Assembly (NCBI GenBank): GCA_964430295.1
Contig: CAYSEV010000013.1
Coordinates: 1-28,807 of the forward strand
Origin: CAYGFH01 sp964430295
GTDB lineage: Bacteria; Patescibacteriota; Microgenomatia; UBA10105; UBA927
Length of the DNA stretch: 28,807 nt
Direction of reading: 5' to 3'
In this document: one piece after another, positions 8,182-17,500 of the stretch
Position numbering within the stretch: position 1 is the stretch's first letter
Layout of the letters: the number at the start of each line of letters is the position of its first letter
Notes under the pieces: model-generated
Databases searched by the model: none
What the model saw: the letters and a program-made list of their open reading frames with translations, nothing else
Told to the model about the DNA's origin: nothing
Translations under genes and position numbers: made by a program

Positions 8182-8538
8182 ATGAAACAATCATTGTCAA
8201 AAGATGCACGCGGATTGGTAGATGGTGTCGTAGAATACATGCGACGTGATGGAAAATCCAAATCAACATTGCCGAAAGTCGCGGCGTTTTTAGGTAAAGT
8301 TACAGAAAGTACACGCAAAGAAAAAACAGCACATGTCAAAACTGCTGTTGAACTTACGGCAAAAGAAAAATCAGCATTATCCGATGTCTTATCAAACGTG
8401 CTCGGACACGAAATTGAACTAGAGTGCACAGTTGATGGTGCGCTTATTGCAGGGCTTAGAATACAAGTAGGGGATTGGATTGTTGATACGTCCCTCAAGA
8501 GCCAACTTGAAGAAATGGCAACACAATTATCAGAATAA
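8182..8538 (+). CDS. atpH: F0F1 ATP synthase subunit delta, short form
   Basis: This 118-residue protein matches only the C-terminal part of delta. The segment VKTAVELTAKEKSALSDVL, the pattern IELECTVDGALIAGLRIQVGDWIVDTSLKSQLEEM and the position between atpF and atpA are diagnostic. Usual delta subunits are about 175-180 residues and carry an N-terminal helical bundle that binds the N-termini of the alpha subunits. Here only about 50 residues precede the conserved part, so that bundle is missing or much reduced. No in-frame extension is possible without running into atpF. The gene appears intact, so this is a reduced form and not a broken one. Confidence 0.9.
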   Translation: MKQSLSKDARGLVDGVVEYMRRDGKSKSTLPKVAAFLGKVTESTRKEKTAHVKTAVELTAKEKSALSDVLSNVLGHEIELECTVDGALIAGLRIQVGDWIVDTSLKSQLEEMATQLSE

Positions 8539-8539
8539 T

Positions 8540-10054
8540 ATGAAAAACGATATAACCAGTTTACTCGCAAAAAAATTAGCAAAAAAAATTGAAAGTTTTG
8601 AGCCTTCTGTGCAGTCAAAGCGCGTTGGTATTATTTCATCTATTCAGGATGGTGTTGCCAAAGTAAACGGACTTCCTGATGTTGCGTATCTGGAACGACT
8701 GGAATTTCCTCATGGTATTTTTGGATTTGCCATCAACCTTGAAGAAGATGCAATTGGTGCAATCGTATTGGGTGATTATCTGAAACTGAAACAGGGTGAT
8801 GAAGTCAGAGGCACCGGTGAACTGTTGTCTATGCCTGTTGATGATTCGTTTTTAGGACGTGTTGTGAACCCTATCGGTGAACCGCTCGACGGCAAGGGTG
8901 CCATTTCTTCCAAAAAATCATACCCGGTAGAAAAGATTGCTCCCGGGGTTATTGCCCGTGAACCTGTTACTGTCCCACTTCAGACTGGTATTAAAGCTAT
9001 CGACGCCATGATCCCTGTTGGTCGTGGACAACGTGAGCTTATTATTGGAGACAGAAACACAGGAAAAACATCTGTCGTTGTAGATACGATTATTAATCAA
9101 AAAAACGAAGGTGTTATCTGTATATACGTCGCTATCGGTCAGAAGAAATCACGTATCGTTCAGCTTGCAGCAGAGCTTGCAGAACATAAGGCGCTTGCCC
9201 ATACGATTATCGTAGCCGCCGCGGCCAGTGACAGTGCTGCATATCAGTACATTGCTCCGTATTCCGGTACAGCACTTGCTGAATATTTTATGGACAAAGG
9301 AAAAGATGTGCTTATTGTCTATGATGATTTAACAAAGCACGCATGGAGCTACAGGCAGATTTCTCTTGTCCTAAAGCGTCCAAGTGGTCGTGAAGCCTAT
9401 CCGGGAGACGTTTTTTACCTGCACAGTAGACTTCTTGAGCGATCGTGCCGACTTGATGCAAAACATGGTGGCGGTTCTATAACAGCCCTCCCTATTATTG
9501 AAACACAAGCCAATGATATTTCGGCATACATTCCAACAAACGTTATTTCTATTACAGACGGACAGCTGTTTTTGGAATCAGATTTGTTTAACGCAGGACA
9601 ACGGCCGGCTATTAACGTCGGTGTCTCTGTATCTCGTGTCGGAGGAGCTGCACAAATTAAGGCTATGAAAAAAGTAGCCGGAAGTTTGAAATTGGATTTG
9701 GCACAATACAGATCTCTGGCAGCATTTGCACAGTTTTCAACTGACGTAGATGATGTCACTAAAAAACAGATTGATCGCGGAGCTCGCATGATGGAACTGT
9801 TAAAACAGGGCCGATACATGCCTATGAGCGTAGAAAAACAGGTTGCAAGTATCTGGGCTGCGTCAAACGGCTATATGGACGATGTTCCGGTTGCATCCAT
9901 CGGAAAATTTGAAAAAGAATTTTTAACCTTTCTTGAACGATCATACAAGAAACTCTTGCCACTTATTGTGAAAGAAAAAGCTATAACGGCAGAAATTGAA
10001 ACACAACTCAAAGCAGCTGTGGCCGACTTCAAAAAAGGATTTGCAGCTAAGTAA
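8540..10054 (+). CDS. atpA: F0F1 ATP synthase subunit alpha
   Basis: The 504-residue subunit contains the beta-barrel domain, the nucleotide-binding domain with Walker A GDRNTGKT (170-177), the DDLTKHAWSYRQISL segment and the helical C-terminal domain. It is the non-catalytic nucleotide-binding partner of beta in F1. ATG 8540 is chosen because it lies one base after the atpH stop and gives the usual N-terminus. An upstream in-frame ATG at 8480 lies inside atpH. There is no clear Shine-Dalgarno sequence, so translation is probably coupled to atpH. The N-terminal helix (about 1-20) is present, which is notable since its usual partner domain on delta is reduced. Confidence 0.97.
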   Translation: MKNDITSLLAKKLAKKIESFEPSVQSKRVGIISSIQDGVAKVNGLPDVAYLERLEFPHGIFGFAINLEEDAIGAIVLGDYLKLKQGDEVRGTGELLSMPVDDSFLGRVVNPIGEPLDGKGAISSKKSYPVEKIAPGVIAREPVTVPLQTGIKAIDAMIPVGRGQRELIIGDRNTGKTSVVVDTIINQKNEGVICIYVAIGQKKSRIVQLAAELAEHKALAHTIIVAAAASDSAAYQYIAPYSGTALAEYFMDKGKDVLIVYDDLTKHAWSYRQISLVLKRPSGREAYPGDVFYLHSRLLERSCRLDAKHGGGSITALPIIETQANDISAYIPTNVISITDGQLFLESDLFNAGQRPAINVGVSVSRVGGAAQIKAMKKVAGSLKLDLAQYRSLAAFAQFSTDVDDVTKKQIDRGARMMELLKQGRYMPMSVEKQVASIWAASNGYMDDVPVASIGKFEKEFLTFLERSYKKLLPLIVKEKAITAEIETQLKAAVADFKKGFAAK

Positions 10055-10062
10055 GGATACGT

Positions 10063-10923
10063 ATGGCAAATATTCGACTTATTAAAGGACGGATAAAATC
10101 TGCGAAGAATATTTCTCAGATTACCAAGGCTATGGAGCTTGTAGCTGCTGCAAAAATGCGAAAAGCCCAGGCTGCCGCACTGTCCGGAAAGCTCTATGCG
10201 CAAAAAATCTATGACATGGTCATGGAACTTGCAAGTCGAACAACGGCGCCAACTCATCCGCTCTTGAAACCTCATACACACCTGACAGGTAAGCGACTGG
10301 TAATCCTTTTGTCCAGTAATAAAGGGCTCTGTGGAGGTCTCAACACAACGCTGTTTAGATTTTTTATTCAGAACTATGATACAAAAGCAGATCTGCAGGC
10401 GGTAACACTTGGGAAAAAAGGAGCAGCGTTCTTAGCCTATCAAAAGCGTGAACTTATCGCAGACTTTTCGCATGCATCATCATTTTTGACAGTTGTCCCG
10501 GCTCTTGGAGATCTTATTCGTGAAAAGTATATCTCAGGTGAAGTAGATGGTGTTGATCTCATATATAACGAATTTATTAACGTCGTCAAACAGGAACCAA
10601 AGAAAAAAACGATCTTGCCGCTCACTGTTGAAGGACTTGATGTGAAAGAAAAACCAAAAACATCAGAAATGAAAATAGAGCCTTCTATTGATGAAGTCTT
10701 TGATTTGCTTTTACCCCATTATCTGGAAAATCAGATTCGTGATGCCGTACTTCAGGCGGAAGCCAGTGAACACTCGGCACGAATGGTTGCGATGCGTAAT
10801 GCAACCGATAACGCCTTGTCTCTTGTTGATGATCTGACCCTTGTATACAACAAGGCAAGGCAGGAGAAGATTACATATGAAATTACGGATTTGATCACCG
10901 CAAGTATGACGGTATCTGTATAA
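10063..10923 (+). CDS. atpG: F0F1 ATP synthase subunit gamma
   Basis: The 286-residue central rotor shaft is recognised by its N-terminal helix IKGRIKSAKNISQITKAMELVAAAKMRKAQ, the middle SSNKGLCGGLN motif and the C-terminal helix with SEHSARMVAMRNATDNA. It couples c-ring rotation to catalysis in the alpha/beta hexamer. Length is normal. A lysine-rich stretch around residues 180-205 (EPKKKTILPL to KPKTSEMK) is somewhat expanded. A TAAGGA ribosome site overlaps the atpA stop region 8 nt upstream. Order atpA-atpG-atpD is the usual one. Confidence 0.97.
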   Translation: MANIRLIKGRIKSAKNISQITKAMELVAAAKMRKAQAAALSGKLYAQKIYDMVMELASRTTAPTHPLLKPHTHLTGKRLVILLSSNKGLCGGLNTTLFRFFIQNYDTKADLQAVTLGKKGAAFLAYQKRELIADFSHASSFLTVVPALGDLIREKYISGEVDGVDLIYNEFINVVKQEPKKKTILPLTVEGLDVKEKPKTSEMKIEPSIDEVFDLLLPHYLENQIRDAVLQAEASEHSARMVAMRNATDNALSLVDDLTLVYNKARQEKITYEITDLITASMTVSV

Positions 10924-10947
10924 TAGTTTTTCAAAAAAAGGAGATAT

Positions 10948-12360
10948 ATGAAAAAAGAACAAACAAAAAAAGACGCAGCAAAAACAACACAGGGTACAAT
11001 TATCCAAATTATCGGTGTTGTGGTTGATGTACAGTTCTCTGAAGGAACTGTTCCTGCGTTGTATGAAGCATTGGAAGTAAAAAGTAAATTTGTAGAGTCA
11101 GGAACACTCATTTTGGAAGTTGCTTCTCATTTAGGCGATGACAGAGTCAAAGCCGTCGCTCTTGGTCCTACAGACGGATTAAAGCGTGGAGATGTTGTGA
11201 CTGCAACAGGAGCGCCAATTTCTGTACCGGTCGGAAAGAAAACATTGGGTCGTATTTTTAACGTTGTCGGTGAAACAATCGATGGAAAAGCACAGGTTGG
11301 CGAAACTAAAAAATATCCGATTCATCGCGATGCACCTAAGTTTACAGAACAAAGCACAAAACCAGAAATTTTGGAAACAGGTATCAAAGTTCTCGATTTG
11401 ATTGCCCCATTCGTAAAGGGCGGAAAAGTCGCTATCTTTGGAGGAGCGGGAGTTGGAAAAACAGTTACTATCCAGGAACTTATCCATAACGTCGCAGAAG
11501 TGCACGGAGGCGTATCTGTATTTGCGGGCGTCGGAGAGCGGTCACGCGAAGGAAATGACTTATGGCGTGAAATGAAAGACTCAGGCGTTATCGAAAAGAC
11601 CGCTATGGTATTTGGACAAATGAATGAGCCGCCGGGGAGCCGTCTTCGTGTTGCATTAACCGGGCTGACCATGGCAGAGTATTTCCGTGATGAGGAAAAT
11701 CAGGATGTTCTGCTGTTTATTGATAACATTTTCCGTTTTGCGCAAGCCGGAAGTGAAGTATCCGCACTCTTGGGACGTATCCCATCTGCTGTCGGATATC
11801 AGCCGACACTGGCATCTGAAATGGGAGCACTTCAGGAGCGTATTACATCAACAAATAAAGGATCTATTACTTCTGTACAGGCCGTATATGTGCCTGCAGA
11901 TGATTATACAGATCCGGCTCCTGTCGCAACATTTGCCCATATCGATAGTTCTATTTCCCTTGAACGATCCATTGCTGAACAGGGATTGTTCCCGGCGGTC
12001 GATCCATTGGCATCCAATTCACGTATATTGGAACCGGGAATCGTTGGTGAAGAGCATTATGCTGTTGCCCGTGGTGTGCAGAAAGTACTGCAACGCTACA
12101 AGGACTTGCAGGATATTATTGCGATCTTGGGTATGGAAGAACTCAGTGATGAAGATAAATTACTTGTAGCACGTGCACGCAAGATTCAACGCTTCCTGAC
12201 ACAGCCGATGTTCGTTGCTGAAGCATTTACTGCAAAACCAGGTAAGTATGTAACATTGAAGGATACCGTTCGGGGATTTAAGGAAATTCTTGATGGTAAA
12301 CATGACAACAAGTCAGAACAGGCGTTTTACATGGTCGGAGGTATTGAAGAGGTTAAGTAG
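10948..12360 (+). CDS. atpD: F0F1 ATP synthase subunit beta
   Basis: The 470-residue catalytic subunit has Walker A GGAGVGKT (165-172), the GERSREGNDLW motif, the DNIFRFAQAGSEVSALLGR segment and the PADDYTDPAPVATFAHID motif. It forms the catalytic sites of F1. About 15 residues rich in Lys, Thr and Gln precede the conserved start (GTIIQIIGVVVDVQF), so the N-terminus is slightly extended. An AAAAAGGAGATAT ribosome site precedes the ATG. The gap to atpC contains an imperfect hairpin. Confidence 0.98.
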   Translation: MKKEQTKKDAAKTTQGTIIQIIGVVVDVQFSEGTVPALYEALEVKSKFVESGTLILEVASHLGDDRVKAVALGPTDGLKRGDVVTATGAPISVPVGKKTLGRIFNVVGETIDGKAQVGETKKYPIHRDAPKFTEQSTKPEILETGIKVLDLIAPFVKGGKVAIFGGAGVGKTVTIQELIHNVAEVHGGVSVFAGVGERSREGNDLWREMKDSGVIEKTAMVFGQMNEPPGSRLRVALTGLTMAEYFRDEENQDVLLFIDNIFRFAQAGSEVSALLGRIPSAVGYQPTLASEMGALQERITSTNKGSITSVQAVYVPADDYTDPAPVATFAHIDSSISLERSIAEQGLFPAVDPLASNSRILEPGIVGEEHYAVARGVQKVLQRYKDLQDIIAILGMEELSDEDKLLVARARKIQRFLTQPMFVAEAFTAKPGKYVTLKDTVRGFKEILDGKHDNKSEQAFYMVGGIEEVK

Positions 12361-12368
12361 TTAGTTAT

Positions 12369-12408
12369 TAGTTCATGGTTCATTGAATTTTCTATGAACC
12401 ATTAACTA
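12369..12408 (+). repeat. Inverted repeat between atpD and atpC
   Basis: ATGGTTCAT (12375-12383) pairs perfectly with ATGAACCAT (12394-12402) around a 10-nt loop. After one mismatch, TAGTT (12369-12373) and AACTA (12404-12408) add five more pairs, giving 14 pairs in 15. A further TTCATTG/CAATGAA pair runs into the atpC start. There is no T-run, so a translational or mRNA stability role is more likely than termination. Confidence 0.6.
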
Positions 12409-12414
12409 TCAACA

Positions 12415-12852
12415 ATGAACGATATGAGCACATTCTTACTTGAAATCATTACGCCACAACGCCGTGCCTTTGCAGAACAGGTTGATGCTGTTTCTGTCCC
12501 GTCATCTACGGGTACACTCGGGGTTCTTGCTCATCACGAGCCGTTGTTTTGTTCACTTGAAGAGGGTGAAATAAAAATAACAACCGGTTCAAAAGAGTAT
12601 TTCTTGGCCATCGGCGGTGGGTTTATGGAAGTATCTGAAGGTAAAGTATCTATCCTTGTATCACGAGCTGTTCATGCAGATGAACTCAATGAAGCCGAAC
12701 TGAAAAAAGCTGCGGAAGATGCAAAGAAGGCTATTGCACAAGCCGGCAAGGGAGCCGAATTATCAGATGCACAGGCTATGCTTCGAAGAAGTCTCTTGGA
12801 ACTCAAGGTATCTCAGCGTCGAAGCAAGCATCGTTCGACACTTCCAAATTAA
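12415..12852 (+). CDS. atpC: F0F1 ATP synthase subunit epsilon
   Basis: The 145-residue protein has the epsilon beta-sandwich (FLLEIITPQRRAFAEQVDAVSVPSSTGTLGVLAHHEPLF, with the family motif for the conserved loop) and a C-terminal helical part (ELNEAELKKAAEDAKKAI to LLELKVSQRR). It links gamma to the c-ring and can inhibit ATP hydrolysis. The start may be ATG 12415 or, three codons later, ATG 12424; neither has a clear Shine-Dalgarno sequence, and the first overlaps the edge of an inverted-repeat region. A short basic tail (RRSKHRSTLPN) ends the protein. It is the last gene of the operon. Confidence 0.94.
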   Translation: MNDMSTFLLEIITPQRRAFAEQVDAVSVPSSTGTLGVLAHHEPLFCSLEEGEIKITTGSKEYFLAIGGGFMEVSEGKVSILVSRAVHADELNEAELKKAAEDAKKAIAQAGKGAELSDAQAMLRRSLLELKVSQRRSKHRSTLPN

Positions 12853-12865
12853 CGCATTCAGGCCG

Positions 12866-12894
12866 TTGACAATCTGCCTTCCGGTTTGTAGACT
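12866..12894 (+). promoter_or_regulatory. Sigma70-type promoter for the CBS-domain gene
   Basis: A consensus TTGACA (12866-12871), a 17-bp spacer and TAGACT (12889-12894) stand 7 nt before ATG 12902. Transcription should start at or within one or two bases of the A of the start codon, so the mRNA is predicted to be leaderless. Confidence 0.85.
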
Positions 12895-12901
12895 ACCGAT
12901 A

Positions 12902-13429
12902 ATGAAAATACACGACATCATGTCCGAACACGTAATAACGGCATCGCCTGATGCAACAGTCCGGGAAGTATGGAAAAAACTATTTTCCCGACATGTGAAT
13001 GCTATACCCGTCGTTGGGAAAAAGAATGAACTCTTAGGGATAGTCACAAAAGAGGATCTTCTAAAAATATTGTACCCGGATTTTCAGGAATATTTTGCCG
13101 ATATCGGTGCTGTTGATGATTTTGAGGAAATGGAAGGAAAAGTGAAAACGCTGGGAAGTACATCAGTACGGGATATTATGTGTAAAGTAGTGGTATATAC
13201 CCGTGCAGAGACGCCTATTATGCGGGCATTATCCCGTATGATTGTACGAAGCATCAACCAGCTTCCTGTGTTGGATGAAGCTGATCGAGTTATCGGTATG
13301 GTTACAAAGGGTGATATTTTTTATGCGCTTATGAAACGGGATACAGTGAAAAAACAGATAGTTCCAGAACCTGTAAAAGAGTCTTCTGCAAAAAAACAAA
13401 AAAAGAAAAAGACACCAAAAAAGAAATAA
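12902..13429 (+). CDS. Two-CBS-domain protein
   Basis: The 175-residue protein holds two CBS domains: about 1-58 (MKIHDIMSEHVITASPDATVREVWKKL to LLGIVTKEDLLKIL) and about 85-145 (VRDIMCKVVVYTRAETPIMRALSRM to VIGMVTKGDIFYALMK). A short Asp/Glu-rich linker joins them and a lysine-rich tail (KKQKKKKTPKKK) ends the protein. Paired CBS domains usually bind adenine nucleotides or S-adenosylmethionine and regulate partners; the partner here is unknown. ATG 12902 is chosen because the promoter sits just before it and the CBS fold begins there; the longer reading frame back into atpC is not used. Its place between ATP synthase and pyrimidine genes suggests, without proof, an energy-sensing role. The basic tail could bind nucleic acid. 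Confidence 0.88.
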   Translation: MKIHDIMSEHVITASPDATVREVWKKLFSRHVNAIPVVGKKNELLGIVTKEDLLKILYPDFQEYFADIGAVDDFEEMEGKVKTLGSTSVRDIMCKVVVYTRAETPIMRALSRMIVRSINQLPVLDEADRVIGMVTKGDIFYALMKRDTVKKQIVPEPVKESSAKKQKKKKTPKKK

Positions 13430-13439
13430 ACGCTGTTAA

Positions 13440-13487
13440 CTGTCTAACAATACGAATCAATTCTTCGTATTGACAGGCAATTGTCAG
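13440..13487 (+). promoter_or_regulatory. Inverted repeats over the carA -35 box (candidate operator)
   Basis: AATACGAA (13449-13456) and TTCGTATT (13464-13471) are a perfect 8-bp inverted repeat with a 7-nt spacer. Outside it, CTGTC (13440-13444) and GACAG (13472-13476) also pair, leaving a 4-nt bulge. A second repeat, TGACA (13471-13475) with TGTCA (13482-13486), overlaps it. The structure covers the carA -35 box, as expected for an operator. There is no T-run for termination. Confidence 0.55.
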
Positions 13488-13498
13488 ATCCCTAGAAT
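13470..13498 (+). promoter_or_regulatory. Sigma70-type promoter for carA and the pyr operon
   Basis: TTGACA (13470-13475), a 17-bp spacer and TAGAAT (13493-13498) lie 11 nt before the carA ATG. The predicted transcript start near 13505 leaves a leader of only about five nucleotides (TCAGG), so carA is nearly leaderless. Confidence 0.85.
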
Positions 13499-13509
13499 TT
13501 AATCTCAGG

Positions 13510-14577
13510 ATGCCTCACACATATTTACATCTTGAAGATGGGGAAGTAATCGAAGGCCTTGGATTTGGGTACGATGGAGCTTCAGAAGGCGAAGTTGTGT
13601 TTTCCACCGGTATGACGGGATATCCTCAAAGTCTGACAGATCCTTCATTTGCAGGACAAATTCTCGTTTTCACATATCCGTTAATTGGCAATTATGGTAT
13701 TCCAAAGCCTCAGTATCAGGATATTCATTTAATGGCAAATCTTGAATCTGAGCGTATATGGACAAAAGGTGTTGTTGTTTCGTCACGCATTGATACCCCT
13801 TCTCACTTTCAAATGCATGCATCAATGTCTGACTGGCTCACAGAACATAAAGTTCCCGGAATCGCGCATGTTGATACACGTGCGCTCACACAGAAGATAC
13901 GGGAAAAAGGCTGTATGCGTGGTGTCATAACCCGCGAAAAGACATATACTTTTGGAGCCCCTAAAGTGGAACATCCTGTCTCAGAGGTCAGTTGTACAGA
14001 TGTGTTACACCATATGCCTAAAAATCCTTCAGGAAAGAAAATTTTGGTTATTGATTGCGGCGTTAAGCACGGAATACTACGAGCATTGTTAGCGGAAGGG
14101 TATGAACTTATCAGAATTCCCTGGAACGAAAATCCTTCTACATATCTCAATCAAGTGGATGGGGTATTTTGTTCAAACGGTCCGGGTGATCCAAAAGACT
14201 GTGCTATAACAGTTGACCATATCAAAACAGTCATTCAATCGGGAGTGCCCTTTATCGGTGTTTGTCTGGGCCATCAATTAGTCGCACTCGCTACCGGAGC
14301 TGATACGTATAAATTGCCCTATGGTCACCGTGGTCTTAATCAGCCAGTTATGGATATGCTGACACAAAAGGCCTATGTGACAAGCCAAAATCACGGCTAT
14401 GCTGTAAAAAAAGAAACACTTCCGAAGGGATATACAGAGTGGTTTGTGAATTTAAATGACGGTACCAATGAAGGGCTGTGTAATCCTGACAGCAGGATTT
14501 GGAGTACGCAGTTTCATCCTGAAGGAAACCCTGGTCCGTTTGATACAAAATGGATTTTTTCGTTATTCAAAAAATGA
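13510..14577 (+). CDS. carA: Carbamoyl-phosphate synthase small subunit
   Basis: The 355-residue protein has the N-terminal CarA domain (LEDGEVIEGLGFGYDGASEGEVVFSTGMTGYPQ) and a C-terminal class I glutamine amidotransferase domain. The catalytic cysteine is Cys252 in GVCLGHQ, and His336 and Glu338 in QFHPE complete the triad. It supplies ammonia from glutamine to CarB for carbamoyl phosphate synthesis, the first step of pyrimidine (and arginine) production. It opens a long pyr cluster and has its own promoter. The TGA stop overlaps the carB ATG in an ATGA junction. Confidence 0.97.
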   Translation: MPHTYLHLEDGEVIEGLGFGYDGASEGEVVFSTGMTGYPQSLTDPSFAGQILVFTYPLIGNYGIPKPQYQDIHLMANLESERIWTKGVVVSSRIDTPSHFQMHASMSDWLTEHKVPGIAHVDTRALTQKIREKGCMRGVITREKTYTFGAPKVEHPVSEVSCTDVLHHMPKNPSGKKILVIDCGVKHGILRALLAEGYELIRIPWNENPSTYLNQVDGVFCSNGPGDPKDCAITVDHIKTVIQSGVPFIGVCLGHQLVALATGADTYKLPYGHRGLNQPVMDMLTQKAYVTSQNHGYAVKKETLPKGYTEWFVNLNDGTNEGLCNPDSRIWSTQFHPEGNPGPFDTKWIFSLFKK

Positions 14578-17500
14578 AACATATACAAAAAATTTTACTG
14601 CTTGGATCCGGGGCGCTGAAAATCGGCGAGGCCGGTGAGTTTGATTACTCGGGGACACAGGCAATAAAAGCTCTCAAGGAAGAAGGGAAACAAGTTATAC
14701 TTATAAACCCGAATATAGCGACAATTCAGACGTCTGAAGGGCTTGCCGATGAAGTATATTTTTTACCGGTCACGCCGGAGTTTGTTACAAAGGTCATAGA
14801 AAAAGAACGCCCTGACGGCATCATGCTATCGTTTGGTGGTCAGACAGCTCTCAACTGTGGTATTGCTCTGTATAAACAAAAGGTTTTAGAGACATATCAT
14901 GTGGAAGTGCTAGGGACACCTGTTCAGACGATTGTTGATACTGAAGATCGCGAACTCTTTGCCAGCAGACTCGCGTCAAAACAATTGTTAACGGCAAAAG
15001 GAAGAGTCGTAACATCTCTTGATGATGCATTATCTTGCGCGCGTGAACTAGGGTATCCTGTTATGCTTCGGACAGGGTTTGCCCTTGGAGGGGCAGGTAG
15101 TGGTGTGGCACGTGATGAATCTACATTAACCTCGCTCGTTAATAATGCATTTGCAACAGGCTCACAGGTTATCGTTGAGGAATGCCTTTGGGGATGGAAA
15201 GAAATTGAATACGAAGTGGTACGAGACCGCGCAGACAATTGTATAACCGTCTGTAACATGGAAAATTTTGACCCTGTAGGGATCCATACGGGGGAATCGA
15301 TTGTCATTGCACCGTCACAAACACTAACAGATACAGAATACTATGGTTTGCGAGATATTGCTATCCGTACCATACGTGAACTTGGTATTGTGGGCGAATG
15401 TAATATCCAGTATGCCCTTAATCCTAAAAATGGTGATTACCGAATTATAGAAGTAAATGCACGGCTTTCCCGATCCAGTGCATTGGCTTCCAAGGCTACG
15501 GGTTATCCTCTTGCCTATGTTGCTGCAAAATTGGCACTTGGCAATACACTTCCTGAACTTCGAAATGCCGTTACGGGAAATACCTCTGCCTATTTTGAAC
15601 CGGCTCTTGATTATGTAGTGGTAAAAATCCCTCGGTGGGATTTGGATAAGTACGAGCTTGTTGATCCAACTATCGGCAGTGAAATGAAAAGCGTAGGAGA
15701 AGTTATGAGTATAGCCAGAACATTTAAGGAGGCACTCCAAAAAGCAGTCCGCGAATTAAACTTAGGATTTGACGGTGTCATTGATGATACACTCGTTTCA
15801 ACCTCCATAGAAACACTTAAAGAACGCTTGCGTAAACCAGACCCAAAGAGAGTATTTGTTATCACTGCTGCATTTATGAATGGGATGTCTGTAGAGGAGA
15901 TTGCCGTCATTACCGGTATAGATCCGTGGTTTCTCTATTCACTGCGACGTATTGTACAAACATATATTGGGATGTCCGGATCCACTGAGCTTACAAAAGA
16001 ACTCTTGTCTGATGCAAAGCGTCAGGGCTTTTCGGATTTGCAAATTGCGAGAAAACTTCATATAGATGAAAAAGAGGTGCGAAAACAGCGAATAAAGGAA
16101 GGAATTATCCCTGTTATAAAACGCATTGATACCATGGCAGGTGAATTTCCTGCGATGACAAATTATCTGTATATGACGTATAGTGCCCGCGTATCCGATT
16201 ACACACCAAACACAGATGAAGATAAGATAGTCGTTATTGGAGGTGGCCCGTACGCAATTGGAACTTCTGTAGAATTTGACTGGTGCGCCGTCAACACTGT
16301 TGAGACAGCAAGAAAAAACGGCAAAAAAACCGTGATGATTAACTGTAATCCTGAAACAGTTTCTACGGATTTTGATACCACGGATTATCTCTACTTTGAA
16401 GAACTCAGCTTTGAACGCGTGAGCGATATTTTAGACCGTGAACAGTCACCGGTGATTGTATCTGTAGGAGGGCAAATTCCAAACAATTTGGCTCCAAAAC
16501 TTGCAGCATCGAAACGAGCTATTCTAGGGACGCAGGCAACGTCCATATTGAAAGCAGAAGATAGACAAGAGTTTAGTAAACTGCTTGATACGTTATCTGT
16601 TTCTCAGCCTGCATGGCGTGAAGTACATGGTGTAGATGAATCGATTGCGCTGGCAGCAGAATTGGGATTCCCTGTTCTTATCCGCCCATCATTCGTATTG
16701 TCTGGAAAAGCAATGCTTGTGGTGGAAACTGAAGATCAACTTCGTGATTACCTGGATCGTTATAGCTCTCAAACATCCGAGTATTCTATGGTAATGACCA
16801 AATTTATGTTGGGAGCAACTGAATGTGATTTTGATGGAGTTGCACAACACGGATCAATACTCGTATCTGCTCTTTCTGAACACGTTGAACATGGTGGTGT
16901 TCATTCTGGTGATGCCACGTTGGTATTGCCATCATTTTCTGTATCTGATGAGATGAAGGCAAAGATCACAGAAGCGTCCCAAAAAATTGTAAAATCACTC
17001 AAAGTAAATGGTCCGTTTAATATTCAATTTTTACTTTCCAGGGATACATTATATGTCATTGAATGTAACCTTCGAGCCTCTCGTAGTGTTCCATTCGTAA
17101 GTAAAGCGACCAATGTAAACTTTATCAGACTGGCTACTCAAGTAGCTCTTGATCTTGATGTACCAGCTATCACTATGCCTGAATTACATCATGTGACTGT
17201 GAAAGCTCCGCAATTTTCATTCCGCAAACTTCGAGGAGCGGATCCAATTCTGCGAGTTGAAATGAGCTCAACCGGAGAAGTAGCATCATTTGGACAAGAT
17301 CGATTTGAAGCTTACCTTAAGGCTATTTGCTCCACTGGGGTGCAATATCCGGTGAAAAAAACAGTCTTTTTAAGTTTGGGAGGAGAACACGGTAAAAGTG
17401 AGTTCCTTCCATCGGCAAAAACACTATCTGAACTTGGTTTTACTATATATGCTACAGCCGGAACGCATGACTTTCTTGCTCAACAAGGTGTGGCATCGGA

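Noticed and set aside
7544..8269. A 241-residue minus-strand frame opposite atpF
   Set aside because: It is the Ser/Phe-rich mirror of the Glu/Lys-rich coiled coil of subunit b and overlaps genes with clear family matches.
12719..12901. A longer N-terminus for the CBS-domain protein
   Set aside because: It would start inside atpC and read through a consensus promoter that sits directly before ATG 12902.
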